From Bin80 sp965220935 (GTDB taxonomy: Bacteria > Bacteroidota > Rhodothermia > Rhodothermales > Bin80), in assembly GCA_965220935.1 (NCBI GenBank), contig OZ244857.1:1984001-2048000 (forward strand): a DNA stretch of 64,000 bases, read 5' to 3'. Of the stretch, positions 28,062 to 38,257 are shown piece by piece. Each line of letters starts with the position of its first letter. The first letter of the stretch is position 1. Below the pieces are notes generated by a model. That model saw only the letters and a program-made list of their open reading frames with translations, did not search any database and was not told where the DNA came from. The position numbers and the translations under genes are program-made.

Positions 28062-29649
28062 AATGATCACCTTCGCCTAACGCTTCTTTAACGATTGCTC
28101 TGGCTTCTTGGACGATCTGATTTAAATGATCGTCTCCTGAAAAACTCTCTGCATAAATTTTGTAAAGATTCTCAGTTCCTGATGGCCTAGCCGCAAACCA
28201 TCCATTCTGGGTTGTCACTTTCAGACCTCCAATAGATTCAAAGTTTCCAGGGGCCTTGGTCAACTTCGCTGTAATTGATTCGCCTGCCAACGTAGTCGCA
28301 CTCACATGATCAGGTGATAATCGTGACAGCTTATTTTTTTGATCAGAGCTCGCTGAAGTGTCAATTCTCGTATACACTGGTGCACCAAACTTTTCTGTCA
28401 GTAATTGATAATGCTCTCCTGGGTCTTTATCCGTTGTAGCAAGAATTTCAGCGGCTAAAAGTCCAAGAATGATTCCATCTTTGTCGGTTGTCCACACATG
28501 GCCATTTCTGCGAAGAAATGATGCCCCCGCGCTCTCTTCTCCTGCAAATCCGAAACGTCCATCATATAGGCCATCAACAAACCACTTAAATCCGACAGGG
28601 GCTTCAAACAAGGGACGATCAAGATCATCTGCAACACGATCAATCATAGAACTAGACACAAGCGTCTTAGCAAAATATACAGACGGGGACCATTGGAATC
28701 TATGCTTAAATAAATACTCTCCTGCCACTGCAAGATAGTGGTTCGGATTTAACAATCCTCTGCTACGTGTGACAATACCATGCCGATCCGCATCGGGATC
28801 ATTTCCAAAAGAAATGTCATAGCGATCCCGCAGGGCAATCAAATGACGCATGGCGTCTGATGAAGAACAATCCATGCGAACCTTTCCGTCGTGATCCAAT
28901 GGCATAAACCCAAATGTTGGATCAATGTCTTTGTTGACAACATCTATAGATACGTCATAGTGTTGTGCGATGGGCTCCCAGAAGCCAATCGCAGCACCTC
29001 CCATTGGATCAACCCCAATTTTGACCCCCGAATCACGGATAATGTCCATATCAATCACCGATGAGAGATCTTGTACATATGGCATCATCAGATCTTTGAT
29101 GGTGGTTGAGTCAGAGTTGATGGCTTGATCATATGAAATCCGCTTCACCCCCGATAACTGATTGTCCATCAATTCGCGCGCTCGTTTCTGAATTTTCTGA
29201 GTGAATTGACTAGATGCTGGCCCTCCATGGGGGGGATTGTACTTGAACCCTCCATCCTCTGGAGGGTTATGAGACGGTGTGAGAATTATGGCATCCGCCA
29301 GATGATTTTTATGGGCATGATTCCAATCCAATACTGCATGCGATACCGCTGGTGTAGGAGCAAATCCATCTGCGAAGATCACCTCCAAATCATTTGCGGC
29401 AAAAACTTCCAGAGCTGTCTCAGACGCAGGCTGTGAAAGAGCATGCGTATCTTTTCCTATGAAAATAGGGCCCGAGGCCTCTCGAAGTTCACAGATGGCC
29501 TGACTGATTGCCAAAATATGTGATTCGTTAAATGTTCCAGTGCGTGAAGTTCCCCGGTGGCCTGATGTGCCAAAGGTCACTGCACCAGTGGACGGTGCCG
29601 TACGATACGACTGGACTATATCTATGATTTCGTTTTGTGTGATGCGCAT
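28054..29649 (-). CDS. pgm: Phosphoglucomutase (alpha-D-glucose phosphate-specific)
   Basis: A 531-residue alpha-phosphoglucomutase of the E. coli Pgm type, which converts glucose 1-phosphate to glucose 6-phosphate. It has VTFGTSGHRGTS near residue 25, the phosphoserine loop ILTPSHNPPEDGGFKYNPP near 125, metal loop GNDPDADRHGIV, sugar loop FAGEESAGASF and phosphate loop ARPSGTENLYKIY. It starts four bases after the recN stop and overlaps the next mutase gene, so the two mutases are made together; one probably serves glycogen/trehalose and the other sugar-nucleotide supply. Confidence 0.95.
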   Translation of the reverse strand: MRITQNEIIDIVQSYRTAPSTGAVTFGTSGHRGTSRTGTFNESHILAISQAICELREASGPIFIGKDTHALSQPASETALEVFAANDLEVIFADGFAPTPAVSHAVLDWNHAHKNHLADAIILTPSHNPPEDGGFKYNPPHGGPASSQFTQKIQKRARELMDNQLSGVKRISYDQAINSDSTTIKDLMMPYVQDLSSVIDMDIIRDSGVKIGVDPMGGAAIGFWEPIAQHYDVSIDVVNKDIDPTFGFMPLDHDGKVRMDCSSSDAMRHLIALRDRYDISFGNDPDADRHGIVTRSRGLLNPNHYLAVAGEYLFKHRFQWSPSVYFAKTLVSSSMIDRVADDLDRPLFEAPVGFKWFVDGLYDGRFGFAGEESAGASFLRRNGHVWTTDKDGIILGLLAAEILATTDKDPGEHYQLLTEKFGAPVYTRIDTSASSDQKNKLSRLSPDHVSATTLAGESITAKLTKAPGNFESIGGLKVTTQNGWFAARPSGTENLYKIYAESFSGDDHLNQIVQEARAIVKEALGEGDHYE

Positions 29650-29652
29650 CGC

Positions 29653-31371
29653 TTACGATTGATCATTATTTATGAGCTCTCGCGCACTTGTACGCATTGC
29701 ATCTGTGACTTCTCCCGCAGTGATGAGCTTCGCGACATGTTCAACAGATTCATCCTTATTAAGCTGTCGAATATGGGTTTTTGTTCTTCCATCAGAGACA
29801 TATTTTTCTACAACATAATGGGCTTTGGCTAATGCAGCAATTTGAGGTAGATGAGTAATGGTTATGATCTGGTGACGTTGGGCTAAATCTGCCATGCAGT
29901 TGCCAACTTTTCGCGCAATAGATCCACTCACACCAACATCTATCTCGTCAAATACCAGAATCGGAAGCCCATCAGTCTGTGCAAGAACACGCTTAATTGC
30001 TAACATAACACGACTCACTTCGCCGCCAGATGCGACTTGGGCCAAAGGGCGAAAATCTTCCCCCACATTGGTTGTAATCAGAAATTCCACCTCGTCCATC
30101 CCATGACTGAATGCTTTATACTGATGAAACTCATTTGATTCTTCGCTCTCAGACTCGATCCAACCAGATGGGTCCAAACGCTTTTGAACCTGAACTTTTA
30201 ACTTCCCTGAATTCATTCCAAGATTGACAAACTCTGAGGTAATCAATGATTCTATCTGAGACGCGACACCTTGGCGGCGAGCCGATAGATCCTGTGCTTT
30301 CTGAGATAACAATTTCTTTGCATCAGCCAGATTTTGCTCAAGTTTTTTGTGTGTCTCATCATGATTGATGATCTGGTCATATTCTTGTCCAATATCTTTT
30401 CGATAGTTAAGCACTGCGTTAACACTTCCGCCATATTTTCGCTTAAGCGTATCGAGATCTCCTAGACGTCTGCGTATTTTTTCTAATTGAGATGGATTAA
30501 ACTCTATGTTTGAACTGTACTCTTGCAATGACAGTGAAACTTCTTTCACCGAAATATAGGCTTGATTAATTTCCTTACTAGATTCGTGGAGTGCAGGGTC
30601 AATCTGGGCAAGATCTCCCAACTGACTTGATGCAAGAGCGAGTTGATCAGCAGTAGAATTTTCCTGTGCATACAGACTCACATGAAGTGATGAAGCCGTA
30701 TTGTAGAGTTGCTCTGCATGTCCTAGTTTATTGACCTCACTATGAAGTTGATCTTCTTCCCCTTCTTGGGGGGCGATAGTATCTATCTCTGAAATTTCAA
30801 ATGATAGTTGATCTCGTAGAATGTTCTGCTGGTTTTGGCGTGCAGAAAAATCTTCAAGTTCACGGGTCATCAGCATTACCTGATGATAGGTAAACTGATA
30901 GGATGAACGTTGATCAGACAAATTTCCAAAACCATCTAACAAATCAAGGTGAGTCTTCACGCGAAGTAGAGATTGGTGCTCATGCTGACCATGCAAGTCA
31001 ATTAAATATGATGCAACCTCACGCATGAGGGCTAACTTCACGGGGGTGTCATTGATGAATGCTCGGCTGTGGGTTTTTGATATTTCTCTGCGCATAATCA
31101 GGACTGACTCGGTAGGGAGTTCATTATCAGTCAGAAGATGCTGAACATCAGTTAACGATGTATCATCAAAAATTCCTTCAATGATAGCTCTTGCCCCACC
31201 AGACCGGATAATCATTCCAGATGCGCGCTCCCCTGCAATTAACTTCAAAGCACCAACGATGATGGATTTTCCCGCTCCAGTTTCGCCAGTCAATATATTG
31301 AGACCAGATTTGAATTCAACCTCAATCTCATCAATGATGGCGTAATCCCGAATGTAAAGAGTACGCAACAT
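29653..31371 (-). CDS. recN: DNA repair protein RecN
   Basis: A 572-residue SMC-like repair ATPase acting on double-strand breaks. The N-terminus MLRTLYIRDYAIIDEIEVEF is followed by Walker A TGETGAGKSIIVGAL, two long coiled-coil arms (about residues 150-370), the signature VASGGEVSRVMLA and Walker B PILVFDEIDVGVSG, then ITHLPQIAA. Length is usual for the family. It lies 12 bases after secA. Confidence 0.95.
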   Translation of the reverse strand: MLRTLYIRDYAIIDEIEVEFKSGLNILTGETGAGKSIIVGALKLIAGERASGMIIRSGGARAIIEGIFDDTSLTDVQHLLTDNELPTESVLIMRREISKTHSRAFINDTPVKLALMREVASYLIDLHGQHEHQSLLRVKTHLDLLDGFGNLSDQRSSYQFTYHQVMLMTRELEDFSARQNQQNILRDQLSFEISEIDTIAPQEGEEDQLHSEVNKLGHAEQLYNTASSLHVSLYAQENSTADQLALASSQLGDLAQIDPALHESSKEINQAYISVKEVSLSLQEYSSNIEFNPSQLEKIRRRLGDLDTLKRKYGGSVNAVLNYRKDIGQEYDQIINHDETHKKLEQNLADAKKLLSQKAQDLSARRQGVASQIESLITSEFVNLGMNSGKLKVQVQKRLDPSGWIESESEESNEFHQYKAFSHGMDEVEFLITTNVGEDFRPLAQVASGGEVSRVMLAIKRVLAQTDGLPILVFDEIDVGVSGSIARKVGNCMADLAQRHQIITITHLPQIAALAKAHYVVEKYVSDGRTKTHIRQLNKDESVEHVAKLITAGEVTDAMRTSARELINNDQS

Positions 31372-31383
31372 CACACTTTTGTA

Positions 31384-34300
31384 TTATACACGGCCACAAC
31401 ATTGTTTATATTTCTTGCCACTCCCGCATGGGCAGGGTGAATTTCTACCGACATGCTCTCCCGCTAGAACAGGTTGGCGCTTGGTGGTTGGGTCACGAGA
31501 CGCTCCATTAGATTTAGATTGGTCAATTCCAAATGCGGGAGGAGCAGGTCGTTGACGTGCCTGTGCACGGTTAGGGTCCATTTTAGTGGGCTGACTCGGG
31601 GTATTTCCACGTTTTTCCACCAGAGGCCCTGCCCGAAACACAAAGGTCACTACATGTTCGCCAACCTGCTCAATGACATCCGAAAAAAGACTAAACGCTT
31701 CCATCTTATACTCAACGAGTGGATCACGCTGTCCATAGGCCCGAAGGCCAATTCCTTCCTTAACTGCATCTAGTGCGCGTAAGTGTTCAGTCCAGAATTC
31801 ATCAATAAATGATAGCATCGCTGTGCGTTCAAGTCTGTCATTGATTTCCTGTCCTTCTGAGTCAACAACGTCGTTTATATTCACCAATGTTCGGAGTCTA
31901 CGATGCCCATCAGAGAAATCTATAAATGCCCGTTCGGGTTTACTTGGGTTGTTACTCAGTGGGATGGATTTCATGCTCTGGTAATACGGAGCCGCTAGTG
32001 CTATGCGTTTTTGTTCATAGTACTCGGAGGCTTTCTGGAATGCATCCTCAGTAACTCCGTCATCACCGAGATCAAAGAATTTCTTCCTGTCAATCTCATA
32101 ATCAAAGGATAAGAGTCTACGTAGTTCATCACGTAATTCATCCACTTCGCCTTCTCCATGGTAGCGCTGAACAAGGCGGTCAATCAGCTTGTAGAGCATA
32201 TCAAGAATCTCACCGCGAAAGCGCTCTCCTCTAAGGGCATGCATCCGGCGATCATAGATCACCTCACGCTGTGCATTCAGGACATCGTCATACTCTAACT
32301 GTCGTTTACGAATTGCAAAGTTATTCTGCTCTACTTTTTTCTGGGCGCGTTCAATACTCTTGGTTACCAGAGGATGAGTGATGACCTCGCCAGCATCAAG
32401 TTTGAGACGGTCCATCAAGCCGGCCACACGATCGGGGCCAAATAAGCGCATGAGATCATCTTCAAGGGAGATATAAAACTGACTCTCACCGGGATCCCCT
32501 TGGCGCCCAGACCGACCTCTGAGCTGAAGATCAATACGACGGCTTTCATGGCGCTCCGTGCCAATAATGGCTAACCCGCCTAATGTAATTATTCCAGATC
32601 CGAGTTTAATGTCTGTTCCACGCCCAGCCATATTGGTTGCAATCGTCACTGCCCCACGCTTACCTGCTTCAGCGACAATCAAGGATTCCTGCATGGCGCG
32701 ATCACGCTTCGCATTGAGCACATTATGCTGAATGCGAGCACGGTTAAGCATTCGGCTTAGTGTTTCAGAGACTTCAACTGATGTCGTCCCGACAAGAACA
32801 GGCTGTCCCTTATCATGATATTCTTCAATTTTATTAATCACAGCGGCGTACTTGTCTCGTTTAGATCTAAAGACGAGATCTTCTTGGTCTTCTCGGGCAA
32901 TTGGTTCATTGGTCGGGACGACAACCACATCCATCTTATAGATTTTATGAAACTCTTCGGCCTCCGTTTCGGCTGTACCCGTCATTCCACACAGTTTACT
33001 GTACATACGGAAGTAGTTTTGTAGGGTAATCGTTGCATAGGTCTGTGTGGCAGCCTGTACTTTCACGCCTTCTTTTGCCTCAATGGCTTGATGAAGTCCA
33101 TCGGAATAGCGGCGGCCTGACAGGACTCGCCCTGTATGTGTATCAACAATCTGGACTTTCCCGTCTTGGACAATATATTCAGTATCGCGCTCATAGAGCG
33201 TGTATGCTTTAAGGAGCTGTTCAATTGCGTGTAGTCTCTCTGCACGATCCGAATAGGTTAAATATAGTTTTCTAGTCTCCTCATCTAAGGCGTTTTTCAG
33301 AACCCTCAGATCATTCTCAAGTTTATGCTCACGCTTTTCTTCGGATAAATCCTCTCTATCACGAATTGAATCATACAATTTATTCTTGTGCCCTTCATAA
33401 TCACGTTTTAAACGTGCGGTCTCTTCTCCGATATCTGGTAGGATAAATAAATTAACATCAGTGCCGGCAGCGCGTGCAATGAATTCTCGTCCTTGATCTG
33501 TGGGTTCCAGAGCATGCTGTTTTTCATCAAGAGCGTAGTACATCTCATCATCTACAATCGGCATTCGCTTCGCATTGTCTTGCAAGTAGAAGTATTCCGT
33601 TTTCCGCCGAAGTTGCTCAACTCCTGGTTCTTGTAAAAGTTTCATGAGTCGCTTATTGCGTGGGAATCCTCTGGCCGCACGTAAAAGGGCCAACCCTGCC
33701 TCAGATTCAAGATCTTTTGCTTCTTTCTCATGACCACGATCTAAGGCCGTATCTCGCTCCCTTAATTTTTTCTCCGCCTCAGCAACGAATCCAGCAACGA
33801 GTCGCTTCTGCGCCTGTACAAGCCGATCAACAGAGGGTTTGAGCTCATCAAAACGGCTCTGACTTGCCTGAGGGACTGGACCGCTAATGATCAGTGGGGT
33901 TCTAGCTTCATCCACTAGCACAGAATCAACTTCATCTACAATCGCAAAATGATGTCCTCGTTGAACTAATTGATCAGGTTCAATTACGAATGAATTATCG
34001 CGCAAATAATCAAATCCGAATTCGTTATTGGTTCCGTAGGTAATGTCTGCACGATATGCATTACGGCGCCCCTGAGAATGGGCATCGTGCTCATCAATGA
34101 CATCAACTGTTAGTCCTAAGAATTCAAATATAGGCCCCATCCATTGGGCATCTCGTTGTGCTAAATAAGGATTCACCGTGATGAGGTGGACACCTCGACC
34201 AAGAAGGGCATTCAAGTACACTGGTGCGACTGCGACTAATGTTTTTCCTTCACCTGTTTTCATCTCGGCGATATTGCCGAGATGAAGCACTGTGCCACCG

Positions 34301-34857
34301 ATTAACTGTACATCATAGGGAATCATCTCCCATTTAACCATCGTGCCTCCTGCCTCCCATTCGTTGGGCCAGACAGCCCATGAGCCTTGGATTTCGGGAT
34401 AACTACGGCGTTGAGAAATGGCATGATCATGCTCAGTGGCGTGTACCTTCAGGGATCCTTTTTCAGTCAGCCTGAAACACACCTCTTTGACCACGGCGAA
34501 TGCATCTGGGAGAATATGATTGAGCGTTTCCTCGGCCACTTCAAGCCATTCGTCTTCAAGCTCATCTAGCTCATCAAAAAAGTCTTGGCGGTCGTTTAGG
34601 GTAAGGGATTCTTTTGTTTCTTCATCGGCAAATCCTACTTTAAGGATATCGTAGATCTCTTGCCGTCGTTGCTCAATTTCTATGACTGCATTCTTGATTT
34701 GCTCACGAAACTGTGTGGTACATCCTCTCAGTTCGTCATCTGAGAGGTCTTTAATTCTTAGGGTCGCCTCGTGAATCTGCTCCACAATTGGCGCGTAAAT
34801 GCGGTTGATTTCGCGCTGATTTTTGTCTCCGAAAAGTTGATTTATAAACTTCAACAT
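31384..34857 (-). CDS. secA: Protein translocase ATPase SecA
   Basis: The 1,157-residue motor of the Sec pathway. It has Walker A MKTGEGKTLVA near residue 205, DEVDSVLVDEARTPL, the arginine-rich motif GRSGRQGDPGESQF, and the zinc-binding C-terminus GRNSPCPCGSGKKYKQCC that contacts SecB and ribosomes. It is longer than E. coli SecA (901), with insertions in the nucleotide-binding and preprotein regions, as usual in Bacteroidota. I use MLKFINQLFGDKNQ (34857); an ATG four codons upstream is less likely. It is divergent from porQ, with 170 bases between for both promoters. Confidence 0.95.
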   Translation of the reverse strand: MLKFINQLFGDKNQREINRIYAPIVEQIHEATLRIKDLSDDELRGCTTQFREQIKNAVIEIEQRRQEIYDILKVGFADEETKESLTLNDRQDFFDELDELEDEWLEVAEETLNHILPDAFAVVKEVCFRLTEKGSLKVHATEHDHAISQRRSYPEIQGSWAVWPNEWEAGGTMVKWEMIPYDVQLIGGTVLHLGNIAEMKTGEGKTLVAVAPVYLNALLGRGVHLITVNPYLAQRDAQWMGPIFEFLGLTVDVIDEHDAHSQGRRNAYRADITYGTNNEFGFDYLRDNSFVIEPDQLVQRGHHFAIVDEVDSVLVDEARTPLIISGPVPQASQSRFDELKPSVDRLVQAQKRLVAGFVAEAEKKLRERDTALDRGHEKEAKDLESEAGLALLRAARGFPRNKRLMKLLQEPGVEQLRRKTEYFYLQDNAKRMPIVDDEMYYALDEKQHALEPTDQGREFIARAAGTDVNLFILPDIGEETARLKRDYEGHKNKLYDSIRDREDLSEEKREHKLENDLRVLKNALDEETRKLYLTYSDRAERLHAIEQLLKAYTLYERDTEYIVQDGKVQIVDTHTGRVLSGRRYSDGLHQAIEAKEGVKVQAATQTYATITLQNYFRMYSKLCGMTGTAETEAEEFHKIYKMDVVVVPTNEPIAREDQEDLVFRSKRDKYAAVINKIEEYHDKGQPVLVGTTSVEVSETLSRMLNRARIQHNVLNAKRDRAMQESLIVAEAGKRGAVTIATNMAGRGTDIKLGSGIITLGGLAIIGTERHESRRIDLQLRGRSGRQGDPGESQFYISLEDDLMRLFGPDRVAGLMDRLKLDAGEVITHPLVTKSIERAQKKVEQNNFAIRKRQLEYDDVLNAQREVIYDRRMHALRGERFRGEILDMLYKLIDRLVQRYHGEGEVDELRDELRRLLSFDYEIDRKKFFDLGDDGVTEDAFQKASEYYEQKRIALAAPYYQSMKSIPLSNNPSKPERAFIDFSDGHRRLRTLVNINDVVDSEGQEINDRLERTAMLSFIDEFWTEHLRALDAVKEGIGLRAYGQRDPLVEYKMEAFSLFSDVIEQVGEHVVTFVFRAGPLVEKRGNTPSQPTKMDPNRAQARQRPAPPAFGIDQSKSNGASRDPTTKRQPVLAGEHVGRNSPCPCGSGKKYKQCCGRV

Positions 34858-35027
34858 AATGATGATCAAATAACTATTTAATACTCATAACGCTTTACAA
34901 AGTATCCATTAGGGACTGTTACAGTTAATTCTATTTGATACGCTTTGAAACGAAGTGCGTTTAACACGCGTTTAGGATGGATTCGTTCCACTTTCCTAAG
35001 GTTAAGGGATGTCTTGTATAACTTTTC

Positions 35028-35999
35028 ATGAAAATCTATTACTTGCGGCTTTGTCTCTCCATATTGACCATCATTTCTCTATGTGCGATAGATGTTCATG
35101 GGCAGCCGTTATCAAGTTTTGATTTTCTCAGGCTTGCGCCGTCTGCCAGAGCGGCGGCTCTGGGCGGAACTATCATAACAGCATCTTCACCACTTAGCAG
35201 TGCCATATACTATAACCCGGCATTGTCCCGAGAGGATACTGATGGAAGTTTGGCCATTTCATGGTTAAACCACTTCAGTGATCTTCAGTCTGGATCAGTA
35301 ACCTACAGCAGAACCTTTTCCTCACTCGGAACAGCGACTGTTGGCCTCCGATTCTTTTCATGGGGCAGGATTGATCGTGCTAATGATTTTGGAGAAATTG
35401 ATGGTACATTCTCTTCCAGTAATTTAGCCGTTACGCTGGGGGTATCTCGCGCGCTGGAACCTCGATTTCGTTATGGAGCCAATCTTCATCTTGCCTATAC
35501 CTCCATCGCTGAGTTTAATGCTTTGGCAATTGCTATTGATGCAGGTGCTGTCTACTACGTATCTGAACAAGAGTTAACGGCCACATTCGGTGTGACCAAT
35601 ACAGGGCTGGCTCTGACTTATATAGGTCAAATACGGGATATCCTCCCTGTGGATTTCAGGCTATCTGTTTCAAAGCGCCTCCAACATATTCCTATTCTCG
35701 TTGGCCTGACCTTGGTTAACCTCCAAGATGTTGGAGAAATTGCTTCCTTTGAACGGAGCATGGAGCATGCAATCTTTAGTTTAGAATTTCAGGCCATTCC
35801 AGTGTTTCACATAAGGATGGGTTACACTCATCGTAAGCGAGAGCTTAAATCGGATCGGCGGCTTGACTTAGCAGGAACATCAATTGGATTTGGGCTGCGA
35901 CTGCGTAGATTCCATTTTGACTACTCGTTTAGTTCATGGTCATTTGGAGGACTTCATCAATTTACTGTTTCAACTAGATTTAGTAGGAAGGATCAATGA
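35028..35999 (+). CDS. porQ: Type IX secretion system protein PorQ
   Basis: The 323-residue product has a signal peptide ending near HGQ and the PorQ/PorV signature SFDFLRLAPSARAAALGG followed by SAIYYNPAL, then a beta-barrel pattern. The length and the FDFL start fit PorQ, an outer membrane component of the T9SS attachment complex with PorU/PorV/PorZ. A second PorV-like set is at 17.1-19.0 kb. Its end overlaps the end of the recombinase-like gene by 20 bases. Confidence 0.85.
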   Translation: MKIYYLRLCLSILTIISLCAIDVHGQPLSSFDFLRLAPSARAAALGGTIITASSPLSSAIYYNPALSREDTDGSLAISWLNHFSDLQSGSVTYSRTFSSLGTATVGLRFFSWGRIDRANDFGEIDGTFSSSNLAVTLGVSRALEPRFRYGANLHLAYTSIAEFNALAIAIDAGAVYYVSEQELTATFGVTNTGLALTYIGQIRDILPVDFRLSVSKRLQHIPILVGLTLVNLQDVGEIASFERSMEHAIFSLEFQAIPVFHIRMGYTHRKRELKSDRRLDLAGTSIGFGLRLRRFHFDYSFSSWSFGGLHQFTVSTRFSRKDQ

Positions 36000-36900
36000 G
36001 GCCTTTGTCCTTGAGATCTTGAATTCGGTAAAAAAGACGCCATGGACGAAAGCGTATTCTAAGGTCTTCTCTTGATGTTCCATTATGGATATGAAGCAGT
36101 ATCGCTGTATGAGATATGCTTTTGGGCGATACATCTTCACGGGTAATCTTGGCACGATTCAGAAGAATTCGCATTCTAGATCTGACACTTCTATGTGATA
36201 TCCGCTCGTCAGATATTCGGGGATGGTGGGTAATAAAAAGAGGATCCTGGAGCTTAATTGGCCCTGATCTTATTGCAATATAGTCACTTAAGGCCTTGAA
36301 TGTGCGTTGATCTAATCGGATAGATATTGGGCCTCCTTTCGTTTTGATCCGTAGTTCCTCGCCCAGAATGGTATTCTCAATATCCCCAAAATTAGACTTT
36401 ACAATATCATCCTCTGATAGCCCTTCAAGAAGCATACACAGTAGGATTGCTTTGTCACGAATCTGAACTTGATCCTCACCAGAGGATATTTCGAGTAATC
36501 GTTGGACTTCATCTGGGGTCAGGACATCACGACTTTTGGAAATAACTTTTTCTGTGGGTCGAAGGTTTTCGGCAGGGTTTTCATCTAGCAACCCTTCTTT
36601 TGAAAGAAATGCGAAAAATTTGCGTAGCGCATTTAGATAGGTATCCACCGTACGAACTGTGACTTTTCTTCGATCTCTGAGGTACACGGGATACATTTCA
36701 AGATTTTTTTGGGATAGTTCAAGTTTTCCTCCCTGTTCATCTATCCACAGGGTAAATATTCCAAGCGATCGTCTATAGGTATCTATGGTTGCTTTGGATT
36801 TTGTTTTTGCAATTTCACGCAAAAACAAATCAATCCGAATCACAAGTGTATCTGTGGACAATATCTTGACCAAGGCTTGATTTGTGTTCATGGACATCAA
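35980..36900 (-). CDS. Tyrosine recombinase-like protein with degenerate catalytic domain
   Basis: The 306-residue product has an N-terminal SAM-like core-binding domain (residues 20-105; KSKATIDTYRRSLGIF ... RTVDTYLNALRKFFAFLSKEG) followed by LTPDEVQRLLEI, as in XerC/XerD. The catalytic half deviates: the usual TGLR-x-SEL is replaced by EGLSEDDIVKSNFGDI with no arginine, the HxLRH box is reduced to SISHTAILLH, and no clear tyrosine follows in the normal spacing. It is open over its full length, so it is probably kept as a DNA-binding protein or is a recent loss of function. It lies next to a group II intron. Confidence 0.7.
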   Translation of the reverse strand: MMSMNTNQALVKILSTDTLVIRIDLFLREIAKTKSKATIDTYRRSLGIFTLWIDEQGGKLELSQKNLEMYPVYLRDRRKVTVRTVDTYLNALRKFFAFLSKEGLLDENPAENLRPTEKVISKSRDVLTPDEVQRLLEISSGEDQVQIRDKAILLCMLLEGLSEDDIVKSNFGDIENTILGEELRIKTKGGPISIRLDQRTFKALSDYIAIRSGPIKLQDPLFITHHPRISDERISHRSVRSRMRILLNRAKITREDVSPKSISHTAILLHIHNGTSREDLRIRFRPWRLFYRIQDLKDKGLIDPSY

Positions 36901-37402
36901 ATGAGGCTAGTTAATTTGCACATTTCTGTGTACTAATACACCCATCCTGATCACTCATCAATGCTGAATAAAATGGGAACAGATTGATTGCATTACGATA
37001 ATTCTTAAGATGCATTTTCTATTCGTTGATCCTACAACAAATATATTGATTTACATCCAAATCAGCTCACTCGCACAATTACCTATACAGTTCCCAATTT
37101 TTTTAATGTGCAAATTAATATTGCTCAAGAATCATTTCGATATAGATGAGAGTGTCGATCTCAATAAATGAGATTTTACCAAAAATCACATCTTGACCAG
37201 CATACTTTTTTTGAGTGTGTATTTCTTCTTTGATTGATTCTCTCCAATGCGAGGAGAGTTCAATGAGCCTAGCGAAACAACAGGATGGTTAAGTTGATGC
37301 CGTAGGATCCGAGCAGATATGTCTGGCGCAGCAGTTTCTCTGAGAATATGTCTGGTGTCAGTAGTCTCTTTATATCCTGACTTCAACGGTTTCAGATTTG
37401 AA
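36901..37402. other. Intergenic region and 3' flank of the group II intron
   Basis: On the minus strand a frame runs from the intron 3' end to 37186 (SNLKPLKSGYKETTDTRH ... KKSMLVKM) with no recognisable domain; it may be the remnant of a gene the intron entered. From 36901 to 37185 the sequence is AT-rich and I see nothing in it beyond the likely promoter of the recombinase-like gene. Confidence 0.4.
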
Positions 37403-38018
37403 GTCGAGTAGCCGGAGAAATTTAACCTCCAGGCCCTCACAGAACCGTCGTGAGTCTCTCAACTCATGCGGCTCTTCCTATGCAAACAGTCTTCCGACTG
37501 CTACCGTTCGTTGCCTCCTCCGTTGGGCGATCAATGTCCACGTCACACCCTTCGCTCCATTCCCGTTACAGACACTTCGTCACTACTACGATCTGGTCCG
37601 CCCCTGTGGGTTGCATCGGTACTCAGTGACTTACGGGTACGGCCCGCTTGTCAGACTAGCATCCCACGTTCCGCATGAAGGCCCAGATCACAGTCTCGCC
37701 ATGTTTATGCCAGAGGCCAGTAATCAGGTCCCCGCTAACCTTATCCTGGAGTTAGGACTGAAACCCCAGTTTTGACACTCGTCTACATTCGTTTCGACAC
37801 CTCATCCATGATTCACTTTCGTTCGACTCTGTAACCTACACCTGACAAGTTCCTACACCTGCCTTTTCCCTACACGCTCACCACCACACCTCTTAAATGC
37901 AGCAGCTGCGGGCGGTTTGCAACCTCCGCCTGAACAGCGGTTGCGAGGGGCCTACCCTCATCCAGTTCATACAGTTTGTTAAGTCATTGACTCACCTCCT
38001 TGTATATTCGTGGCACAC
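37403..38018 (-). mobile_element. Group II intron ribozyme without reverse transcriptase
   Basis: Read on the minus strand, position 38018 begins gtgtgcc, matching the 5' GUGYG consensus. Conserved domain I segments follow (gtcgaacgaaagtgaatc, ggatgaggtgtcgaaacg, and atcgtagtagtgacgaag, then aatggagcgaagg). Domain V is at 37474-37441 (gagccgcatgag / ctcac / gacggttc), followed by a short domain VI hairpin with GGAG/CTCC arms and the 3' end ctactcgac at 37403. The total of 616 nt is the size of a bare ribozyme, and domain IV is too short for an open frame, so it would depend on a maturase made elsewhere. The ends are inferred from consensus. Confidence 0.8.
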
Positions 38019-38257
38019 AGACCTATCAAATATAGGAATTCTGAACACTAATAGCCCCCTTGTTTCAGGGGGAAACGATGAAAATCAAGACCGATTGGGA
38101 GTCTTTTAGGCGCTCGTCCCCTCTTTGAATAGTACGGTCTCACGCTGTATCTTCATTCCGACCGTCTGATAGCCCATAATATTCAATGTAATGAGTATTT
38201 TATTTTTGGATGCCTCCTAAACATTAGAATAATGACATGCTGATCGCAGTCCTCCTC
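38019..38257. other. Spacer between the giant FN3 gene and the group II intron
   Basis: The only structure I see is a GC-rich hairpin at 38057-38075 (arms ccccct / aggggg, loop of about 6 bases). It is not followed by a T run on either strand, so a terminator role is uncertain. Confidence 0.4.

Noticed and set aside
37398..37775. A 125-codon plus-strand frame overlapping the group II intron
   Set aside because: It is antisense to conserved ribozyme segments, so coding is unlikely.
38057..38075. GC hairpin as a terminator of the giant gene
   Set aside because: The arms are only six bases and no T run follows on the minus strand.
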